A stretch of DNA of 11,373 nucleotides, from positions 1 to 11,373 of the forward strand of contig CAMVRW010000050.1 in assembly GCA_947169985.1 (NCBI GenBank). The letters are read 5' to 3'. Below, one piece after another: positions 7,601 through 11,373 of this stretch. The notes under the pieces were generated by a model. The model was not told the DNA's origin. It ran no database searches and was given only the letters and a program-made list of their open reading frames with translations. Numbering within the stretch: position 1 is the first letter of the stretch; every line of letters starts with the position of its first letter. The translations under genes were made by a program, and so were the position numbers. This DNA comes from an uncultured Butyrivibrio sp. (lineage in GTDB: Bacteria > Bacillota > Clostridia > Lachnospirales > Lachnospiraceae).

Positions 7601-9414
7601 GCTAGTTTAGAGTTAGTTGCCGCCTCAAGGTTTGTATCGGCAGTACTAAGCGCAGCAGCAGCTCTAAGAGCTTCTGCAGAATTTTCACCAAAGACTTTTA
7701 CTGCTTCCTCATATGCCTTTACTGCTTCTGTTTTTGTATTCTCAGCAGCCTTCAAAGCCTCTTCTGCATCTGCCTTTTTCTTAAGAGCATCTACCTTGTC
7801 TGACTGAGCCTTTGTAAAGTTATTCTCAGCTTCTGTAACATCTGCTTCAGCTGTAGTTAAAGCAGCATCTGCTTTCTTCTTTGTCTCAGTCTTTTCATCA
7901 AGATCTGCCTGTGCCTTATTCTGCTCATCTTCAGCAGTTTTAAGTCCATCCTTAGCAGTTGTTAATAAGCCTTCCTTAGCCTCAGCTTCCTTTGTAGCAT
8001 TCTCAAGCAGCGCCTGGGCATCAGATACAGCTTTCTTAGCTGCAGAATACTGCCTGTCAGCTTCGTCTCTTGCGGCTTCCATATTTACAACAAAATTATC
8101 TGCATTTGTCTTAACTATAATTGCATCTTTAAGTTTAGCCTCAGTATCTGATACAGCCTTATTAGCTACTGAAAGCTCTTTTTCTGCCTTCGTAACAGCA
8201 TCATTTGCTTCATCAAGCTTCTTTTCAGCATTACTAAGGGCTCTCTTTGCATCTCTTTCAAGGCCCTGGTTTGTGCTTAGAGTCTGGCTTGCTTTATCAT
8301 ATGCTGCCTTGGCTTCCTCATGCTCAGTCTCTGCCTGGGCCTGCGCTTCAACAGCAGCGTCAAACATATCCTGCTTTTCACTCTGAGTTTTTACAGCAGC
8401 TTCATAAGCTTCTGATGCCTCCTTGGCATCAGCATTTGCCTTTTCTGCTGCAGCCTTTGCTTCTTCAAGATCATAATCTGCCTTTGCAACAGCCTCTGCC
8501 TTTTCATCAGCATTTTCCTGGGCCTCGGAAAGCTCAGTTTCGAGGTTAGTAAGTGCCTCAGACTCTTCTTTTGCCTTCTTTGCGGCATCCTCAAGCTCTT
8601 TTTCCGCATCATTCTTAACCTGGATTGCCTCTGCGTAAGATTCTTCAGCCGCCTTAGCTTCATCGCCCTTATCCTGAAGCTCCTGCTTTGCAGCTTCTAC
8701 TGTCTCCTGAGCGTCGTTTGCTGCCTTCTGGGCGTCTTCAAGGTTTGAAAGAGCTATTGCAAGAGCGTGTGCTGCGTCTCCGGCAAAAACTGTGTTGCCT
8801 TCCTCGTCTACCTGATCAAGGCCATACTGCTGCTTCAATGCTGTGAGCTTATCCTCAGCTTCTTTTACCTTGTTAGAAGCTTCCTCATATGCATTGTTTG
8901 CTGCATCAAGCTTATCCTTTGCAGCCTGAGTATCCATTGCAGCTCTCTCTACAGCTTCCATAGCTGCATCAACGTCTTCTTCTGAATCCTTTGCATCTGA
9001 TGCTGCATCCCCAGCCCACATAGCGTAACGGTTTGCATTCTCAACTGCATCCTCATTTACTGTCTCGTTGTATTCTTCAACAGCCTTCTTAGCTTCGTTA
9101 TTTATCTTTTCAAGGTCCTGGACTGTGCTGTTTACAACATCAATAACATCTGAAACACCTGAAAGATCATCACTGTCAGATGCATTATTTACAGCCTCCT
9201 GAGCCTTTAAGATCTCATCATAAACTTCCTGATAGTCAGAAGCCTCTTTTTCAGAAACAGCTTCTGTTTCCTGTGTAGTATCAGGAGTATCTGTATCAGG
9301 TGTCTCATCCTCAATATTTGCAGCCAGGGCTGTTATAGGCTGTGAAAGCATGCTGGCACTAAGTCCGATTGCAAGAGCTCTGATTATCTGTTTATCTAAT
9401 TTCTTATTCTTCAT
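4699..9414 (-). CDS. Giant secreted alanine-rich coiled-coil surface protein
   Basis: 1571 residues. ATG 9414 follows AGAGG at a six-base spacing. A signal peptide (basic MKNKK, hydrophobic core, ALA at 29-31, cut before AN) leads to an acidic Thr-rich stretch (TPDTDTPDTT). Residues about 50-704 are almost uninterrupted Ala/Glu/Lys/Asp helix with clean heptads (Ala at one core position, Leu/Val four residues later; best at 396-431). Residues about 705-893 are different: Tyr-, Asn- and aromatic-rich and probably beta, including YYYY. Residues 894-1450 return to coiled coil. A linker with an ETETETET run leads to a weakly hydrophobic segment (1544-1562) and a basic RKRKR end. There is no LPXTG motif. 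Search tools may label it a chromosome-segregation ATPase because of the coils, but no Walker motif is visible and it has a signal peptide. It is probably a cell-surface fibre, adhesin or spacer; the function is not known. Confidence 0.88.
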   Translation of the reverse strand: MKNKKLDKQIIRALAIGLSASMLSQPITALAANIEDETPDTDTPDTTQETEAVSEKEASDYQEVYDEILKAQEAVNNASDSDDLSGVSDVIDVVNSTVQDLEKINNEAKKAVEEYNETVNEDAVENANRYAMWAGDAASDAKDSEEDVDAAMEAVERAAMDTQAAKDKLDAANNAYEEASNKVKEAEDKLTALKQQYGLDQVDEEGNTVFAGDAAHALAIALSNLEDAQKAANDAQETVEAAKQELQDKGDEAKAAEESYAEAIQVKNDAEKELEDAAKKAKEESEALTNLETELSEAQENADEKAEAVAKADYDLEEAKAAAEKANADAKEASEAYEAAVKTQSEKQDMFDAAVEAQAQAETEHEEAKAAYDKASQTLSTNQGLERDAKRALSNAEKKLDEANDAVTKAEKELSVANKAVSDTEAKLKDAIIVKTNADNFVVNMEAARDEADRQYSAAKKAVSDAQALLENATKEAEAKEGLLTTAKDGLKTAEDEQNKAQADLDEKTETKKKADAALTTAEADVTEAENNFTKAQSDKVDALKKKADAEEALKAAENTKTEAVKAYEEAVKVFGENSAEALRAAAALSTADTNLEAATNSKLAATNALAEANASLKSAKEAKENADHKLSLAKDAKVSADSAYSEAKEILDGLEAALTTAQNNYDAIKSKYEGVDKTELEKAIEDAKQKVAEAEKQFQASVILKQLTDDIEYRQGEVDKVTSSGEYWTQNDALAESLIKYKFYQEVENINMDSIHFYGWIHPENGWNNNHVKVTYSLKNSNEVITEYYDYISYFANGDVNTWSYEADHIEVTKKELKYPEHYYEKNGKEYKGEVKTEGTGENTKYYYYNSKNRKVYLKQTIDDNTIAFKDKGEQYFNEVTFTTKDDDYSRIVRTAQEKLEEAKQALTDYETGEELKGKLGDASAAITDEIRQNVANLKQEAEDAANTVSDLTKEAETAATNLTNAQNAANEADTAAKDAKLVYDNAVSAKDNAQSRVTLANKACSEAEKVVNEKETAKINAENTYGTKSTEASQAATALEDAQKALETADANKKTANESLVKAKADVADAKDKLEKATEAKDTADKAVTSAQNAVKVAEDNLSQAQDLKGKAELALQKANDTADSKKTAAENAQKDLDTALNNQKEAGDKVTSLEGELSKAQDNANQKQSDVEAAQQLVEEATSTKNSANAAYEEAKAAAESALTIRITKQTAYETAKNDHQTSKEAREAAKQELKNAEKSLKEAKENKVAMEKALSKANAAVEDAQELLEAAQADQNAADKEVSRLSASVDNAKIAKAIADAAVETATQKSEAAIANLEEAKTQAGTKADLAAEAVDKITAVTEANKAAQDKLSKVQEAYDQLRAMAESLKSLKTKEMASAEAINALQKAYDEAASHLAAARQSYETAKTNLEKAQLEAQKAAEALVEEQARKAAELNKVIGEEKVKSEAAQSSEDDRTSFIDVTEKITVTPVADQSIAIIEDNKVAMADSISDYAMETETETETVRLEGPEPREIVAKVADSIQEETITSVYDKKNARKSGVGLVSLATATSALGIGVEELLRKRKR
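4887..4915 (-). repeat. Short 6-nt tandem repeat encoding (Glu-Thr)n
   Basis: The + strand shows successive CAGTCT, CAGTCT, CAGTTT, CAGTTT units in the C-terminal linker of the giant coiled-coil gene, encoding alternating Glu and Thr. The period is a multiple of three, so slippage would change the linker length without a frameshift. Confidence 0.55.
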
Positions 9415-9420
9415 TTTTAT

Positions 9421-9425
9421 CCTCT
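9421..9425 (-). promoter_or_regulatory. Ribosome binding site of the giant coiled-coil gene
   Basis: The minus strand has AGAGG, six bases (ATAAAA) before ATG 9414. The 55-nt gap to the PilZ stop contains no GC-rich hairpin followed by a T run, so read-through from PilZ is plausible. Confidence 0.6.
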
Positions 9426-9469
9426 TCTAAAATCCAAATTACAAAGCTTCTATAATAAATAAGGAAATA

Positions 9470-9793
9470 TCAATCCTTCATATCATCCGGAGCGATATGC
9501 TCAAACAGATACGTCAGAACTTCATCTGTAAATTTCTTTGAACAGAAGGCAAATGTTCTTTTTCCATCCTCCTGCTTGTCTTCTCTGATGGTGTCAGCAT
9601 ACATGATCAAGGTCTCTGCTACGATGATCACATCTTTTCCAAGAAGAGATGGAACATTATCTTCTACTTCTATAGCCATTCCAAGAGGTGAAATGTTCTT
9701 AACCTGGCCGTAATACTTTTCCAGAGTGTTTCTGTCAACGATAACACTGTTTGCTTTATACTCTACTCGACTGATTCTTCTTCTTTCTTCCAT
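9470..9793 (-). CDS. Single-domain PilZ protein, probable cyclic-di-GMP receptor
   Basis: 107 residues from ATG 9793. Both parts of the PilZ c-di-GMP signature are present: an arginine cluster ERRRISR near the N-terminus (RxxxR at residues 5-9) and NISPLG at 33-38, matching (D/N)xSxxG. In known PilZ proteins these residues grip the c-di-GMP dimer, and binding alters a partner protein or an attached domain. No second domain, signal peptide or membrane segment is present, so it is probably a cytoplasmic adaptor that acts through a partner. The frame extends up to TTG 9823, but GAGGTG lies eight bases before ATG 9793, and the conserved ERRR start fits the shorter form. The next gene downstream, 55 nt away on the same strand, is the giant coiled-coil gene. 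Any c-di-GMP control of that surface system is inferred from position only. Confidence 0.87.
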   Translation of the reverse strand: MEERRRISRVEYKANSVIVDRNTLEKYYGQVKNISPLGMAIEVEDNVPSLLGKDVIIVAETLIMYADTIREDKQEDGKRTFAFCSKKFTDEVLTYLFEHIAPDDMKD

Positions 9794-9801
9794 GGTTCTT
9801 T

Positions 9802-9807
9802 CACCTC
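9802..9807 (-). promoter_or_regulatory. Ribosome binding site deciding the PilZ start
   Basis: The minus strand has GAGGTG, eight bases before ATG 9793. It lies inside the coding region that the upstream TTG (9823) would add, which argues for the ATG as the real start. Confidence 0.7.
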
Positions 9808-9860
9808 GTAAATAAAATTTCAAACTGCGTTTTTAGTTACCTTCAAATTTCCGGCTAAGT

Positions 9861-9888
9861 ATATTATCATAAAAAAAATCATAATCAA
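9861..9888 (-). promoter_or_regulatory. Weak promoter candidate for the PilZ-led unit
   Basis: On the minus strand TTGATT (9883-9888) is followed after 16 bases by TAATAT (9861-9866); an overlapping GATAAT (9863-9868) is a better -10 but only 14 bases away. The leader to the PilZ ATG would be about 65 nt. The -35 falls within one arm of the hairpin at 9871-9912, so the two readings may exclude each other or reflect an operator. Confidence 0.3.
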
Positions 9889-9912
9889 CGTTTTAATCGC
9901 TGATTATGATTT
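9871..9912 (-). terminator. Candidate rho-independent terminator after the DUF711 gene
   Basis: A perfect 12-bp inverted repeat (9876-9887 with 9901-9912) has a 13-base loop. On the minus strand the 3' arm runs into eight consecutive T residues, the last three stem bases included. This is the layout of an intrinsic terminator for the DUF711 gene, which ends 118 bases upstream. The stem has only two G-C pairs, so it is weak. It could instead be a dimeric regulator site upstream of PilZ. Confidence 0.45.
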
Positions 9913-10029
9913 AATTTATAATTTATTTATAAAGTTTATGATTTGTTTATATTTTTTTCACTTAAACGATTTTTTTCATGAAATATTATCCCGAAAAAGT
10001 GAAATTTTGTTTTAAAAATTCATGATCAT

Positions 10030-11373
10030 TTAGTTCTTGAAGCTGTGAACGGGAGCTGGTATTCTGCCTCCTCGGTTTACAAATTCATCACAGGAGAACT
10101 GATTAACAGGCATTATGGGCGCATATCCCAAAAGGCCACCAAACTCAACTGTCTCTCCTACGCCCTTTCCGATTACAGGGATAAGACGAACAGCTGTGGT
10201 CTTCTGGTTGATCATTCCGATAGCCATCTCATCTGCTATTATTCCAGCGATAGTTGTATCCTTTGTATCTCCTGGAATTGCGATCATATCAAGACCTACA
10301 GAGCAGACACAGGTCATGGCCTCAAGCTTCTCTAAGGTAAGAGCTCCGACTTCTACGGCATTGATCATGCCCTGATCTTCACTGACAGGAATGAAGGCTC
10401 CGGAAAGGCCGCCAACATAAGAGGATGCCATTATTCCACCCTTCTTGACCTGATCATTTAAAAGAGCTAATGCCGCAGTTGTTCCAGGTGCTCCTGCATG
10501 CTCCACTCCAATCTCATGAAGGATATCAGCTACACTGTCTCCGATAGCAGGTGTCGGTGCAAGGGAAAGATCAATAATTCCGAAAGGAACACCAAGTCTC
10601 TTGGATGCTTCCTGCGCCACCAGCTGACCAACTCTTGTAACCTTAAAGGCAGTCTTTTTGATGGTCTCACAAAGAACCTCAAAGTTCTCTCCTCTGACCT
10701 TTTCAAGAGCTGTCTTAACAACGCCAGGACCACTTACGCCAACATTGATGATCTTGTCCGCTTCAGTTACGCCGTGGAAAGCTCCCGCCATAAATGGGTT
10801 GTCGTCAGGTGCATTACAGAAAATAACAAGCTTGGCACATCCCAGGGAATCAGATTCCTTTGTAGCCTCAGCTGTCTTTTTAACAATGGTTCCCATAAGC
10901 CTTACTGCATCCATGTTGATACCGGTCTTGGTGGAGCCTACATTAATAGATGAACAAACCACATCAGTGGAAGAAAGAGCCATAGGAATTGATTCAATAA
11001 GGAGCCTGTCAGCTTCAGTCATGCCCTTACTTACAAGAGCTGAATAACCACCGATGAAGTTTACTCCTACTTCCTTAGCTACTTTATCAAGAGTCTTTGC
11101 AATCTGAGCAAAGTCCTCAGGCTTTTTACAAGCTGCTCCACCGATCAATGCGATGGGAGTAACTGAAATTCTCTTATTTACAATTGGGATTCCGAATTCC
11201 CTTGAAATCTGGTCTCCGGTCTTAACCAGGTCCTTGGCTGTGTCGTAGATCTTGTTATAGATGTTGGCACAGAGCTGCTCCAGATTCGATGAGATGCAGT
11301 CCATAAGGCTGATACCAAGGGTTATGGTCCTGACATCCAGATTTTCTTTTTCTATCATTTCATTGGTCTCAAC
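10030..11373 (-). CDS. DUF711 / UPF0210 ('PFL family') protein, N-terminus beyond window edge
   Basis: 447 visible residues of a very conserved bacterial and archaeal family of unknown reaction, loosely named after pyruvate formate-lyase in databases. From memory of streptococcal homologues, recognisable conserved blocks include [91 protein letters not shown] and the C-terminal [13 protein letters not shown]. The protein is soluble, with no signal peptide or membrane segment. The first internal ATG (11358) has no ribosome site; the frame stays open through VETNE to the right edge, and homologues carry about ten residues before MIEKEN, so the true start should lie just outside the window. The family commonly follows a small ACT-domain gene, which would be beyond the edge. 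It is probably a separate unit from the PilZ cluster. Confidence 0.92.
   Translation of the reverse strand, partial: VETNEMIEKENLDVRTITLGISLMDCISSNLEQLCANIYNKIYDTAKDLVKTGDQISREFGIPIVNKRISVTPIALIGGAACKKPEDFAQIAKTLDKVAKEVGVNFIGGYSALVSKGMTEADRLLIESIPMALSSTDVVCSSINVGSTKTGINMDAVRLMGTIVKKTAEATKESDSLGCAKLVIFCNAPDDNPFMAGAFHGVTEADKIINVGVSGPGVVKTALEKVRGENFEVLCETIKKTAFKVTRVGQLVAQEASKRLGVPFGIIDLSLAPTPAIGDSVADILHEIGVEHAGAPGTTAALALLNDQVKKGGIMASSYVGGLSGAFIPVSEDQGMINAVEVGALTLEKLEAMTCVCSVGLDMIAIPGDTKDTTIAGIIADEMAIGMINQKTTAVRLIPVIGKGVGETVEFGGLLGYAPIMPVNQFSCDEFVNRGGRIPAPVHSFKN

Larger units (their letters stand above)
9794..10029. other. AT-rich intergenic region between DUF711 and PilZ genes
   Basis: Long A and T runs and no open frame worth calling. 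Besides the hairpin at 9871-9912 it holds an 8-bp inverted repeat (9956-9963 with 9997-10004, 33-base loop) and a 10-bp palindrome TTTCATGAAA at 9974-9983. It most likely separates two transcription units. No small RNA could be recognised. Confidence 0.5.

Noticed and set aside
8247..8663. Antisense and alternate-frame open frames within the coiled-coil gene
   Set aside because: Low-complexity products (His/Leu/Gln- or Arg/Lys/Gln-rich) typical of reading Ala/Glu/Lys-rich DNA in another frame; no ribosome sites or homology seen.
4699..9414. SMC / chromosome-segregation ATPase identity for the giant protein
   Set aside because: No Walker A or ABC signature motif was found, and it has a signal peptide and a C-terminal hydrophobic and basic tail, so any similarity is to coiled coil only.
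9461..9478. Hairpin AAGGA/TCCTT at the PilZ stop as a terminator
   Set aside because: Only a 5-bp stem with an 8-base loop and no T run on the minus strand; too weak to separate PilZ from the next gene.
9956..10004. 8-bp inverted repeat as terminator of the DUF711 gene
   Set aside because: On the minus strand it is followed by A residues rather than T residues, and the loop is 33 bases.
10498..11047. Plus-strand open frames opposite the DUF711 gene
   Set aside because: The minus-strand frame is an unmistakable conserved family; these are shadows.

Overview
The window (about 42% G+C by eye) looks like chromosomal DNA of an anaerobic Gram-positive bacterium of the Clostridia, most likely Lachnospiraceae (a Butyrivibrio/Roseburia-like genome). 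This rests on family content only: a DUF711/UPF0210 protein, a PilZ protein, an MmpL-type RND transporter, a GLUG-repeat exported protein and an alanine-rich giant surface protein. No ribosomal or other marker gene is present, so the assignment is moderate at best. There is no tRNA, rRNA, CRISPR array, insertion sequence or phage gene.

Every credible gene is on the minus strand, so the biological order runs from right to left. At the right edge lies most of a DUF711 (UPF0210, 'PFL family') gene, whose first few codons are outside the window. A 236-base AT-rich gap follows. It holds a 12-bp-stem hairpin with a T run (candidate terminator of the DUF711 gene) and a weak promoter candidate for the next unit.

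The next unit has four closely spaced genes: a small single-domain PilZ (c-di-GMP receptor) protein; after 55 nt, a 1571-residue secreted, alanine-rich coiled-coil protein; after a 114-nt leader (57 nt if an unlikely GTG start is used), an 824-residue MmpL-like RND transporter; and, one base after its stop, an exported GLUG-repeat protein that runs off the left edge. No convincing terminator interrupts the series. A possible internal promoter and a 12-bp palindrome lie before the transporter.

The working picture is an envelope module. A c-di-GMP sensor sits at the head of a transcription unit that makes a very long fibrous surface protein and a transporter paired with an exported beta-helical partner. 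The transporter and GLUG protein are physically coupled and probably work together, although the substrate is unknown. The giant protein has two helical arms flanking a Tyr-rich non-coiled domain, and an LPXTG-less hydrophobic and basic C-terminus. Linking PilZ to the rest is inference from position.
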